Shown piece by piece: positions 1-24,100 of a DNA stretch of 64,000 nt. The notes under the pieces are model-generated. The model worked only from the letters and a program-made list of their open reading frames with translations. It searched no databases and had not been told where the DNA came from. The position numbers and the translations under genes were made by a program. The stretch's first letter is position 1; each line of letters begins with the position of its first letter. The stretch is from Pseudorasbora parva (taxonomy: Eukaryota > Chordata > Actinopteri > Cypriniformes > Gobionidae), in the NCBI RefSeq assembly GCF_024679245.1, contig NC_090178.1:31779242-31843241 (forward strand). Direction: 5' to 3'.

Positions 1-1241
1 GCTTCCTCCAAAGATTTTCTATTGGGTTTAGGTCTGGAGACTGGCTAGGCCACGTCCAATCCTTGATACAAAGCCACTCCTTGGTTATCCTGGCTTTGTG
101 CTTCGGGTCATTGTCAATTTGGGAGACCCAGCCTCGACCCATCTTCAATGCTCTGAGGGAAGGAGGTTGTTTCCCAAAATCTCACAATACATGGCCTGTG
201 GATGAACCATGACGTCTTAGTGTATTTCCATCCGTAACCTTGGAAACAGTGGTCCCAGCTCTTTTCAGGTCATTGACCAGCTCCTCCCGTGTATTTCTGG
301 GCTGATTTCTCACCTTTCTTAGGATCATTGAGACCCCACGAGGTGAGATCTTGCATGGAGCCCCAGTCCGAGGGAGATTGACAGTCATGTTTAGCTTCTT
401 CCATTTTCTAATTATTGCTCCAATAGTGGACCTTTTTTCACCAAGCTGCTTGGCAATTTCCCTGTAGCCCTTTCCAGCCTTGTGGAGGTGTACAATTTTG
501 TCTCGTGTCTTTGGACAGCTCTTTGGTCTTGTCCATGTTAGTAGTTGGATTCTTACTGATTGTATGTGGTGGACAGGTGTCTTTATACAGCTAACAGCCT
601 CAAACAGGTGCATCTAATTTAGGTTAATAAATGGAATGGAGGTGGACATTTTAAAGGCAGACTAAAGCTTGGAACATACTCTGCAAGAACAAAGAAATTT
701 GTTTTTTTTCTCGAGGTGGCAAGAACAAGAACGAAGTTCGTTCTGGCCAGTACATTCATACTTTACGAGAGAAGCAGATGCCGATCATATGCGTTTCTCC
801 GCATTAACCACGGACACTTTAAATTTCTGACCAATCACACAATTCAGTTCTCGGACACCCGCAAGAAAAAAAAAGTTCTGCTCAGACGATGTGTTGAGAA
901 CAAGCGCCGAGAACTCCCGAACCAGGGCTGCGAGAACAAAATGACGCCCTGGGAGCGAGAACTTTTTTTTCTGTTCTTGCGGAGTATGTTGCAGCCTTAA
1001 CAGGTCTTTGAGGGTCAGAATTCTAGCTGATAGACAGGTACTAAAATACTTATTTGCAGCTGTATCATACAAATAAATAGTTAAAAAATCATATATAGTG
1101 ATTTCTGTATATATTTTTTTTAGATTATGTCTCTTACAGTGGACATGCACCTACGATGACAATTTCAGACCCCTCCATGATTTCCAAGTGGGAGAACTGG
1201 CAAAATAACAGGGGGTTCAAATACTTATTTTCCTCAGTGTA
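1..1241 (-). mobile_element. Tc1-like transposon, truncated by the window edge and interrupted
   Basis: On the minus strand, 613-182 encodes the N-terminal paired-type DNA-binding half of a Tc1 transposase ([32 protein letters not shown] segment). 1-180 continues with the catalytic-end motif [11 protein letters not shown]. The terminal inverted repeat lies at about 1001-1241, ending at a TA (1240-1241), the Tc1 target site. The internal catalytic region is largely deleted and the frame is broken, so the copy is not autonomous. The segment 666-997 is a separate insertion. It lies in the ankrd28 intron upstream of the first visible exon. Confidence 0.85.
666..997. mobile_element. 332-bp MITE (Harbinger-like) nested in the Tc1 copy
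   Basis: The segment has imperfect inverted ends (AGCTTGGAACATACTCTGCA on the left; the reverse complement of the right end reads AGGCTGCAACATACTCCGCA). It is flanked by TAA at 663-665 and 998-1000. Removing it with one TAA restores a continuous Tc1 sequence (GACTAACAGG). A three-base T-A-rich target duplication and short inverted ends fit PIF/Harbinger-type MITEs. Confidence 0.7.
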
Positions 1242-1611
1242 GGACTAAGGCTGAAACTACTTTTAAAAGTAGCTGACGAAATTAACACTAAGTTCAAGCG
1301 TACTGTCTACACTTGGTTACAGAACATTTAAAATATGAACTTTTGTATTAGTGATTGGTGCCTCTTTATTTTTGGCATTTATAAAAAAATATATATTTTT
1401 ATGAAAAGTTTTGAATGAAACTGAAAATTTAATTGCAGAAGTTATTTATTTATTGGTGAGTCAACTAAAGGATTAATCAACTAATCAGTAAATTAATATT
1501 AACCGTAAAAAAATTATCGACAGATTAATCCATCATCAAAATAGTCATTAATTACAGCCCTAGCGTCAGTGTTGTGTACCTGAACATTTTAAACTTTGGA
1601 CATGCTTGCAG

Positions 1612-13883
<12,272 letters not shown>

Positions 13884-15140
13884 GGTGGAGGGAAGGAGAG
13901 GCTCACATCTTGTCTTAATTACCCAGCGGCCGGCCACTCCGCAGAGCCTTAAATCTCTACACCCAACACGCACACAAATACACATGTATATGAGGCGCAG
14001 CAGGCTGGCGCTCCCAGCCCCTTTATCCATCAGCTCAACCTCTGCCAGCACATCTTGCCCTACACAAAAGTAACGGATTAGTGGGCGGACCTCTTGACAT
14101 GGCAATAACGAGACAAGAATCAGCAGCCTGGGAGGGACCAACATTTGCACAGACAGTTTGACACTGTCGTAGTGCTTCTGGGATTCGAGATTCAGCTCTT
14201 TTCAGATCTCGAGAGAGGATTTGAATCTGTTCCTTACAAAAGACTGGAATATTTGTGATGCTTTCAACAGTTTCAAGTCAGTGTGTGCACTTCTGAATCG
14301 ATCATTTACAACTTGGTGAAAGAAATGATTTATTTTTTAAAATACGATTTTAATACCTGTCAATTTCTCTGTCCCTCTGAGGGGAAAAAAAAATCACAGC
14401 ATTTAAATAGTTTCAAAACCGCAAGGGCAAAATTGAGAACGCGAACATCAGCATTGTAATGCTTCTGGCCACAAGCATGAGTGATGTTAAAAAGCTATCT
14501 GTCTCCATCTTCGGTTTTAGGATAAATTATTCTTTTTATCTATGGTATTTATTTTTACTTTCCATATTTCATCATCATTTTGTGCCTTCATAAATTACTG
14601 TATGGAGGGAAGGGGCAGCTTGTGAGAACAAATCTACGATGCACAAGAAGTTGAACACTACGTCTGTGAAAAGCACTGAAAATGAAGAGGCAAACGGCTC
14701 CCAGCATGCTTTGCTCCAAGATGAGGAACACTGTGTAAACCAATGGTAGAACAGCATTTGATCTCTTTGTATGTTGATATATGAATATAAATATATATTA
14801 TATTTTTTCTGGCTCTTATTAACATGATGTTTTTGGGCAGGTATGCTCGCTTTGATTTAGCAAATGAAACCACTCGATCCTCCTTTGATGGCCTGTCAGA
14901 AAACCTGTGTTTGTCTCTTTTAAAGCTTTGATTTTTGGAATGATTGAAACTGGAAATCTGTTCGAAACAGCTTCCCGGCTGGGGAGGGGGCTAGCAGGTA
15001 CCTGTTTTCTTTCCTGTCCTTTTTTGTTGTGGAAAAAGGAGAGTGATTGGAGCAGTTGATGGCCACTGCTGTCCCTCTACTCAGAACAAGAGATTCCTGT
15101 ATATTTTATGGTTGTTTAAATAAATAAATAAATGAGTTAA
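13884..15140 (+). other. ankrd28: ankrd28 proximal 3'UTR with poly(A) signal
   Basis: Sequence after the TGA at 13881-13883 is relatively GC-balanced and repeat-free compared with the flanks. It ends in overlapping AATAAA hexamers from 15119 (TAAATAAATAAATGAG). Inferred to be the proximal 3'UTR; a longer form could use signals further downstream (see 18809-19115). Confidence 0.6.
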
Positions 15141-15583
15141 GTAATTGGAATAATTATTTTTTTTCTTGTCCAACTATTATGAATTTATTATTTTATTTAT
15201 TTATTTTGTACATATGAAAAAAGGTCTGCAAAGTTAAATGTTTATTCCAAAAGGGAGTTATTCTCTATATCAGTCCGGCTCAGCACTGTTTCTGAACTCC
15301 CTGAAATGCCTCTATTGCAGTCTTGAGATTTCTTCCGGGAATTCATGTACACATCACAATATTCCTCATTTAGATAAAGATGATGTTTATAATAAGGGTA
15401 GTGTAAAATCTGATATTAATTAATCACTCATCTCGTACCAAACTTGTAAGACCTTCGTTCTTCTTCATCAGAACACAAATGAAGATATTTTTAATGAATT
15501 CCGAGAGCTTTCTGACCCCTCCATAGACAGCTATTTAATTACCATTTCATCTGTGTTCTGAAGACCAACGATGGTCTTGCGGG

Positions 15584-16723
15584 CAGGGGTGGTAAGTACT
15601 CAAGTAAAAATACTTTGATACTTAAGTATTTTTTTCGGGGATCTGTACTTTACTTGAGTATATTTTATTTGCATCTACTTTTACTCTTACTCCACTACAA
15701 TATTAAAGGCAAAGTGTACTTTTTACTCCAATACATTTCCCCATGCCCGCTCCAAGTATTAAGTATTTATACACTTGATTTCCAAACCGGTCTGGTCGGT
15801 CATGGATGATCCAGTCGGGTATAGACTTGGAAAAGCTGACAAGTCAGGTTTGCCACACTAACTTTAGCTCAGTGTTTCCCCAACTTTTTTATTTTGCGGC
15901 ACACTATTTACTATGAAAACATCGGTAACATTTTACAATACAGGTGCACTATTATAATTCATGCCTAACTAAAGCACAGATAATCATGAGTTAATGTATT
16001 ACTAATGAAGAACTAAACCATTTATTAATGATTACTGCATCAGCAACTAATGAACATTCTCTATGATTAATAGATTAAGTAATATATGAATTGCTATTAA
16101 TTAAATGACATCATTAATTCCCTAATAACATATTACATTAACTAATAATGTAAATTCATGTATTCAAAGCCATGCATTCCGGCTCTCAGTTGTCTGTTTA
16201 ATTAATCATTAATCATAACAATTGGCAAAATTATATCATAACTTTTTTGTTGAGGCACATGACTATTAACTAATTGTTACGTAATATGTCATTGTGGTTA
16301 TGGCTTTTGAATTAATTTTGAATTAGTTAATAGTATCTTGCTCCTCATCTGTTTTATGGAGCTAATGTTATGGAACATGCCTATTTTAAGTTTAACCCCT
16401 ATACTGCGTTAAGGTGCTTCATTGTCTCCTATTAATTGCAAATCTAACAAATTCTTAATTGCATTATCTAATCTTAACATTTGTTCAATTAAAGCGTTGC
16501 ATATCAGTCCCAAAAGATTTTATCTGCTTATTGATATTTACAGTTAATTTGAATATTTACTTTTTACTTTCGGTACTTGAGTACGTTTTTAAATCGGATA
16601 CTTTTGTACTTTTACTCAAGTGATGTTTGAATGGAGGACTTTCTACTTTTACTGGAGTATTTTTTTATTTAGGTATATATACTTTCACTCGAGTATAACT
16701 TTTGAGTACTTTTACCACCTCTG
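15584..16723. mobile_element. Non-autonomous hAT element with 8-bp target duplication
   Basis: Inverted ends are CAGGGGTGGTAAGTACTCAA on the left and, reverse-complemented on the right, CAGAGGTGGTAAAAGTACTC. The element is flanked by identical octamers CTTGCGGG (15576-15583 and 16724-16731). Length is 1140 bp with no transposase. It is inserted into an older dispersed repeat (from about 15425, resuming at 16732). Confidence 0.85.
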
Positions 16724-16866
16724 CTTGCGGGTTTAGAACAACATGAGGGTGAGGAATTAATGACAGATTTTACATTTTTACAACAACTTAACATTTTTGA
16801 ATTATATTGGCTTTTACATAGGTTTTTTTTGTTGTTGTTTTTTTATGTCATTGTATGCATCTACTA

Positions 16867-18356
16867 CACTCCTGAACAAAATCATAAGACCAGGGGATTC
16901 ATTGCAGGTTTTATACATTTCGCACTAGCGGATCATAATAACCGGGTTGTAAGTGCTGCTTCAAAATGCCAAAAGAAGAAACAGGAGCAAGAGACAAAAA
17001 ATAGAGAGTAGGCAATTTATTGAAAACTGCATTTAAACTCAAACAGGCCGTTTATCAGCTGATCAAAAGTTTAAGACCATAGCCCAAAAATAAATGCACA
17101 ACAGAACTAAAAGTGTCAAAAAAGGACTCAGTAGTGAGTAGCCCCACCGTTCTTGTTGATCACTTCAAAAACTCGTTTTGGTATGCTTGATGTGACTGTT
17201 TCCAGGAGGCTGGTGGGAACGTTGTTCCATGTGGTGAAGATGGCTTCACGAAGGGCATCCACGGTCTGGAATTGACGTCCATTTTTGGATGGTCCAAAAG
17301 AGCAACCTTTTTCTCCTGGAAGAAGTCCTTCGTCAGGCGGGCGTTGTGAATTGCAGCGTTGTCCTGTTGAAAGACCCAGGCATTACCGCACAGACGGGGG
17401 CCCTCGGTCAAGAGGGATGCCGCTGCAACAGATCCCCATAGCCAGTCGCCGTTTGACGCCCCTGCACAACCTGAAGCTCCATTTTCCCATTGAAGGAAAA
17501 AGCACCCAGATCATGATGGAGCCGCCTTCACTGTGCCGTGTAGAAAACATCTCAGCTGGGATCTCCTTGTCATGCCAGTAACGTTGGAAGCCATCAGGAC
17601 CGTCCAGGTTAAATTTTTTCTTGTCAGAGAATAAAACTTTTCTTCCACTTTTCAATGTCCCATGTTTGGTGCTCCCTTGCAAATTCTAAACGGGCAAGTT
17701 TGTGTCATGGGAGGAGACGTGGCCTTTGAAGACGTTTTTTTGTTCTTGAAGCCCTTCTCTAGCAGATGACGTCTTATGGTTATTGGGCTGCAGTCAGCAT
17801 CAGTAAGGGCCTTCATTTGGGTTGAGGTTCGACCTGTCTTCACGGACAACCCGTTGGATCCTGCGGATCAGTGCAGGTGAAATCTTTTTGGGTCTACCAC
17901 TTGACTTTTTTGTCCCATAACTCTCAGGATTTTTTAAGAAATGTAAAATTACTGTCTTACTGCGTCCAACCTCAGCAGCAATGGCGCGTTGCGAAAGGCC
18001 TTGCTTGTGCAGCTCAACAATCCTGCCACGTTCAAAGAGAGAAAGCCTTTTTGCCTTTGCCATCAGGAGATCTTGACAGTATGACTGCTTGAAAGACAAT
18101 GCCATGAAAGCCATATTTTTGTGCAGATTTGACCTTTTTATGGCTATGGTCTTAAACTTTTGATCAGCTGATGAACGGCCTGTTTGAGTTTAAATGCAGT
18201 TTTCAATAAATTGACTACTCTCTATTTTTTGCCTCTTGCTCCTGTTTCTTCTTTTGGCATTTTGAATCAGCACTTACAACCCGGTTATGATCCACTAGTG
18301 CGAAATGTGTAAAACTTGCAATGAATCCCCTGGTCTTAAGATTTTGTTCAGGAGTG
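16867..18356 (-). mobile_element. Degenerate Tc1/mariner element with long inverted repeats
   Basis: The ends CACTCCTGAACAAAAT and ATTTTGTTCAGGAGTG are flanked by TA (16865-16866, 18357-18358). Inverted repeats extend about 220 bp inward. Minus-strand transposase pieces lie in different frames: 18114-17800 (helix-turn-helix, KRLSLFERGRIVELHKQGLS), 17849-17652, 17682-17383 ([14 protein letters not shown] with the first catalytic Asp) and 17411-17160 (VFQQDNAAIHNA with the second Asp). Frameshifts and a missing third acidic motif show that it is dead. Confidence 0.9.
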
Positions 18357-18358
18357 TA

Positions 18359-18400
18359 TATTGTATTTGCTTTGGACAAAGCATCTGCTAAATACCTTAA
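18359..18400 (+). repeat. SINE-like 3' tail fragment
   Basis: GCTTTGGACAAAGCATCTGC followed by TAAAT resembles the conserved tail of fish SINEs (typically TTGGATAAAAGCGTCTGC). A similar tail occurs at about 30088-30120. Fragment only. Confidence 0.4.
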
Positions 18401-18808
18401 TCATACTTCACGAAATGAATTAATTATAAGGAAAGTCGTAGACCTAATGTTAAACTGCTGTCCATGAGAGTCTTCTGTTAAAATAAATGTCAAGGGAATA
18501 GGCATACCAACTCTAGATAGAAGAGACAATTGCTGGGTCTCCATTCAACTTTTGAATGTACATTTTAACCATTTGAAAAATAAATCCTGACTAGAAACTG
18601 TTAAAATTCACATAATATATTCTCATGTGAAGTTATAATGTATAGGTTGTTAATGTTAAATATACATCAAGGTCATTTTCTTCTATGAACAAGTAACTTG
18701 TTGGTGTTTTTTTTATTTTTCTTTTTTTTTTTTTCTTTTTTTTTGACACGTATTCATCAACAGATATTAAATCTTTCTTTTAAAAAAAAATGTCTCTCTC
18801 TTTCCCAG

Positions 18809-19115
18809 GCGGGAAGCAAAGCAGAGAAGAGACATGGGCTCGACTCGACACAACTGTCTTTACCCTCTTCACAACTCCCGGACTTTTGAGTTGATGGGCT
18901 AGTGGTGGTGGTTTTAATAGAGAAGCTCCATAATTTAAAATAAAATAAAAACTCCTTTACAGTTAGCCCCAAACCCATGTTCCCCCTGATGATAGGCTCT
19001 CTGGATGTCTTGAAGTCAGCTGGATTCTCCTGTGAGACTGTAATTTTGTTTGTATGAAAAAAAGTATAATTTTATAAATGTGTAAGTGTTGTTGCATAGT
19101 CAGTGTGTTAATAAA
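18809..19115 (+). other. Possible distal 3' exon or 3'UTR end of ankrd28
   Basis: A long pyrimidine tract (18690-18745) and a CTCTCTCTTTCCCAG acceptor-like site end at 18808. They are followed by more complex sequence and poly(A) hexamers (AATAAAA near 18942; TTAATAAAACAAAG with AATAAA at 19110-19115). The reading after the acceptor is short and stops at 18894. It could be an extended 3'UTR of ankrd28, an alternative terminal exon or a non-coding transcript. Weak inference. Confidence 0.3.
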
Positions 19116-20060
19116 ACAAAGGAAAAAAAACTCTTCATCGTTTTTATTGTAAACAAACAAACCCCCTCCATCCCCGCACTTTTGAAAAGCAATTGCTTCG
19201 CAATGAAATATTAATTAGCCTACAAATAAAATGTTCTTAAGCGGCGAAAACATTACATTTAATTCACAATTATTTTTAGCTGACATTAAAGTATATTTTG
19301 TTCACATTAATTGCTTGTCAGTAGATTGAGCAGTGCACTTAACTATAGCCTACCTAGTTTGAAGACATCAAAAGCATATGAAATAAATTATTAAAGTCCC
19401 ACTTAAGTTGGTTAAATACGCTTTTACAATGTTCATATCAGTCAAAATTGCGTTATAGCTATACGATTTTATTCTGGTTTTCTCCCTTCAGTAGGCCTAT
19501 TGCAGGTGATGTGACGGTATGTGAAAACGGCCGTTATGAACAGAGAAGCGTGTAGCCAGCGCAGCAGCAGAACGGCTAAATTGAACTCGAGGTGTTCAAC
19601 AAAACAAAAACAAAAAAGTGTTGGGTACAAAATGACTCATGACGAAATCTGCCCGCCCCCATTACTAGCACTTTTCCAAGTCAACGACATTTGTAAAAAA
19701 AAAAAAAAAAATGTAAACAGAAAAGATAGAAAAAGAAGAGATAAAAAAAATGCCAAGCCTATACATAATACTTCTTCTAATAATTAGCAAATTAGTCTTT
19801 ATATAGCCTAAGCTTCAGACATAAATTTCAGTAGCTACAAGGGTAAACATATATGTTTATGAATACTCATGGATTACAATGATTAGTCACACTTATAGCC
19901 CATTTATATTGCAAGTGCAGTTTTAATATAACTAAGCAGATCTTCCGTTGCTAACAAACATTGAGTTTATTGAGCGCCGTGCTGCATTGTGATGTCATAA
20001 TCCCCGCATTCGAATGGAACGTTGATGAGTACTATATGAGTGCAAAACTTGTAACTATTT
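19116..20060. other. Intergenic sequence, nothing recognised
   Basis: AT-rich sequence between the possible distal ankrd28 3' end and the candidate promoter near 20.0 kb. Apart from a 17-base A run near 19696, no repeat ends, RNA gene or coding exon could be supported. Confidence 0.5.
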
Positions 20061-20082
20061 TGTAGCGAGTTGGCGAGTGATC
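19990..20082 (+). promoter_or_regulatory. Candidate promoter and non-coding first exon of the repeat-protein gene
   Basis: A CRE-like TGATGTCATAA (19990-20000) and a TATA-like ACTATATGAG (20031-20040) precede a consensus donor (GATC|GTAAGTAC, donor at 20083). The next acceptor, TTTCTTTCACAG, ends at 21099, 66 bases before the ATG at 21166. This gives a plausible untranslated exon of about 20-25 bases starting near 20060. Inferred from motif spacing only. Confidence 0.35.
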
Positions 20083-21165
20083 GTAAGTACGCTTTTTATA
20101 CAGGGTTTTGGGGATTTTAATAAGTATTTTCATAACTCAAAGAAGAATCTGCTTAAACAATATAAATGTTGTTGGCTCGACGCACATTACGATAATTAAG
20201 TATGCATGATATAGCTACAAAGTGTTGATTTATGTGGAAAGTTTTCGGGAAGGCTGATATGAAGAGTTCAGATGCAAAAGCCTCTAAAAGCCACTTTGGT
20301 CAAAAATGAGATAACGATACTGAGTGAATGCTCTCTGCATAGGATGCATTCATACAATACTTTTACTTTTTATACTTTATAGCCTCAGCCCATTCTTACC
20401 GGGACTTAGGTTAAAACCTATACACGGAAGCCTGACAAAAAATGCTTTAAAAAAAAAATCAGACGGATTTAGAGGCTTTTGCATGTGAACTCTTCATATG
20501 TAAATCTGTAATGTTCAAACCAATGAAAATTGGTTTTTATTTTTTATTTATATCTTTGTTGATAGTTATGTTCCCATACATATCCTCCTACATTATTTAT
20601 ATTTTAATTACATTTTTGATATTCTCTCTCAAACACAACATTTTGCAGTAGGTTTATAGTAGATCTGATGACACATTGAACTGATACTGGAAGTTGATAT
20701 GCCTTAATAGTTATCTCTGATTGGTTCCATATGCAGAAGGAAGTCATTTTAATTTAGCCTCTACCCTTAACGGCCATTTTGTACAGTAGAATGTTCATTA
20801 AATATTTATTCTCAATGGTTAGTTTAGTGTGATTGGAGCATTTATCACTGTCATCCTCTTCGTGCAGTCAATAAAATATAATTTTACATTATCTTAGTTA
20901 TCCACATTGTAGGTAAATGGATCAAAACAAAACTTTTTTTTCAGCGTCATTGTTCATTTTGAATACAGACTCTAAGCCTCCCTTTCCTTGCCTCTTCTAA
21001 TGGACATAACGAAAAAAAAGACAATTAACTAAGACAATTAGCTTTCAGGTTCATATATGTTTACTAAACTAATCTCTTCCCTTTCTCTTTCTTTCACAGT
21101 GTTTTACAGATATAGATTATACAAAGTCAGTATTGTTCAGTTCTATATCATCTTTCAAAATCAAT

Positions 21166-24100
21166 ATGAATAAGTCAACCATGCCCACCGGTTTTCCTGA
21201 GAATGCAGAGCAGTCCTTGTCTCCTGAACTCTCAGAGGAGCTCACCATGGCCCTTGCTGCAGGGCGTTGGTGGGCGATAATGGAGGTTTCACGTCCCATC
21301 TCTGAGGAGCCAGAGTATTGGGAGCTCACCTCAGGGCTGTGGTGGGGAGCAGTGAAGCCAAGAGAAACTTCCTGCCCCAAATCCCGGGTTGTTAATTATG
21401 CACGTGAGAAGGCTCAGTACCCACACTCAAGGTTCTCAGATGCAAAAACCACAAAGCAGTGGAGGCAGAAGAAGACACCGGAAGCACCCATGCATGCCAG
21501 GTCCACACAGGGAATGCCTGTGCATGCCAGCTCGAAAAAGGGGAGCCTCACCGCATCCCTGGTCTTCAATGAAGCATCAGTGGCTGCCGAGTCCCAACAG
21601 GAAGCACCTGTGGCTGTTGTGTCTCCACAGGAAGCACCTGTGGCTGTTGTGTCTCCACAGGAAGCACCTGTGGCTGTTGTGTCTCCGCAGGAAGCACCTG
21701 TGGCTGTTGTGTCCCCAAGGGGAGCACCTGTGCCCAAGTCTCTACAGACCCCACATGGCGCACCTATGCCAGATAAGGTCCCAGATTCTGTTCAGGGAGC
21801 ACCTGTGCCTGACAAGACCTTAAAGAAGAAGAAAATAAACACCAAAGAGCCACTGAGACAAGAGCAACTTCAGCAGAAGCCTCAATCTTCTCTTCAGGTG
21901 AAACTGACTGACAACATCTCCAAGAGGCAACGGTTAAAAATCCCTGAGCCTCTGAGAAGTGAGCTGCTTCAACAGAAGCCTCAAGCTTATCCGCTTCAGG
22001 GTGCACCTGTGCCTGACAAGTCCTCAAAGAGGGAACAATTAAAGATCCCCGGGACACTGAGAAAAGAGCAACTTCAGCAGAAGCCTCAATCTTCTCTTCA
22101 GGTGACACTGACTGACAACATCTCCAAGAGGCAACGGTTAAAAATCCCTGAGCCTCTGAGAAGTGAGCTGCTTCAACAGAAGCCTCAAGCTTATCCGCTT
22201 CAGGGTGCACCTGTGCCTGACAAGTCCTCAAAGAGGGAACAATTAAAGATCCCCGGGACACTGAGAAAAGAGCAACTTCAGCAGAAGCCTCAATCTTCTC
22301 TTCAGGTGACACTGACTGACAACATCTCCAAGAGGCAACGGTTAAAAATCCCTGAGCCTCTGAGAAGTGAGCTGCTTCAACAGAAGCCTCAAGCTTATCC
22401 GCTTCAGGGTGCACCTGTGCCTGACAAGTCCTCAAAGAGGGAACAATTAAAGATCCCCGGGGCACTGAGAAAAGAGCAACTTCAGCAGAAGCCCCAATCT
22501 TCTCTTCAGGTAAAACTGCCTGACAACGTCTCTAAGAGGCAAAGGCTAAAAATCCCAGAGCCTTTGAGAAGTGAGCTGCTTCAGCAGAAGCCTCAAGCTT
22601 CTCTTCATATAGCACTGCCTGACAACATCTCTAAGAGCCAAGAAGTAAAGATCTTGGAGACAATGAATCAGGAGATGCTGCAGCCGAAGCCTGCGTGTTG
22701 TGAACAGGAAGCGACTGTCTCTGACAAGATCCAAGAGAAGAGAAATCTAAAGATCCCTGAGCTGCTGGGGAATGATCTGCTGCAGCATAAGCCCCAAGCC
22801 AAGTCACCACAGGATACACTTTTACCTGACAGGACCATTGTGGGAGTGCCTGTGCATGCAATTACCCCACAGGCAACGGCAGTACCTGCTGGGTCTCCAA
22901 AAGAAGCAGACATGCCCTCAAGGATCCTAAAAGGTTTGCTTGTGCATTCTGGGACCTCACAGGGAGTGCTTGGTTCCCCAAAACGGGGAGAAATCATCAG
23001 GGACCCTAAGCAGCCGAGGCAGAGGGAGCAACACAGGCAGCCAAATATCCTAAAGGTACAGTTAACAAAACAAAATACTTTGTACTTTGAATTTGCACCT
23101 CATTGCTTTGTGTTGTGTTTTATGGTTAATGGAAATGTCCATAAAATGACTGGACAATGTCTGGACAATTTTACAGATTTATTTTTTTAGTGCCTCCTTA
23201 GACCTCACAGAGCACTTGTTCCACCTTGTTCCCCACAGGGAGCATCCGGCTCTGAACAGGAAGCGCAGGAGAACAGGAGGATGGCCACCATGGCTCCACA
23301 AGATGCACCTGTGCCCATGAACTTGTCCCCATTAATACAGGGGACCCCACAGGGAGCAGCAGTGCCCGGCAGTACCATAAGGCATGGGAAATGCTGGATC
23401 CCTCACCATCTGAGGCAGCAGAAGCCCAGTCTCTTGGCACAGTCCCTTCCAGGACCACCCATGCCCAAACAGAGTAAGAGGCCTTGCCCACGGAGCACAA
23501 AAGCATCTGTAAGTCCCTTCCATCTCTTGGTTTTACTTATTTTCAGATTTATTCAAAAAAATGTCCTCAAATATGATACTATGCTTTCTAGGTCCTCTAT
23601 TAGTAATCCTTTTATATTATATTACAAAACAATAGAAAGATATGCCTTTTTATTATTTTAAGATGCAGTCATTGAACCAACCCAACATGATTATGTTTGT
23701 TTCTTCAACAGGAAGGTGTCTGTCAGCCACCTCCCCAAAATAAAATATGTGTGAAAATTGACATGGTGCAGCTGGATCTTAAACTGAGGGAAAAGAACCA
23801 GATAAGAACTTCACACTTGGAACAGAGCAGGCTTCAGCCTAGGTCTAGGCAGAACCGGAAGAGAGCATTGGTTAGTTTCCTCCTTTCTTTCAAATTAAAA
23901 TAGATTAAAAAAAATGTAAATACTTTAATAATTCAATCTATAGTCTCATTCTAATCAGTTTATAGAACCCTCTTATTGAAATTGTAAAAGCAATATTTCT
24001 TTAGATTTTCTCACTTATTATTTTTGGTCAGTGTTACATGATTGTATGTCTGTTCCTTCAACAGGACAATGCAAATTTGGACCAGTCACCTCCACAAAAA

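Noticed and set aside
17160..18114. Tc1 transposase ORFs as functional genes
   Set aside because: The reading frame is split over several frames and the third catalytic motif is missing, so it is a dead copy.
21414..22997. Several minus-strand ORFs up to 233 codons opposite the unknown gene
   Set aside because: They are antisense shadows of the tandem repeats, whose period is a multiple of three and so leaves open frames on the other strand. Only the plus strand has splice-compatible continuation.
23056..23190. Reading straight through to the stop at 23188 as the end of the unknown gene
   Set aside because: A phase-0 donor at 23056 and three downstream in-frame exons with the same repeat style (DAPVPMNLSP, QQKPS) make splicing more likely. 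An intron-retained form is still possible.
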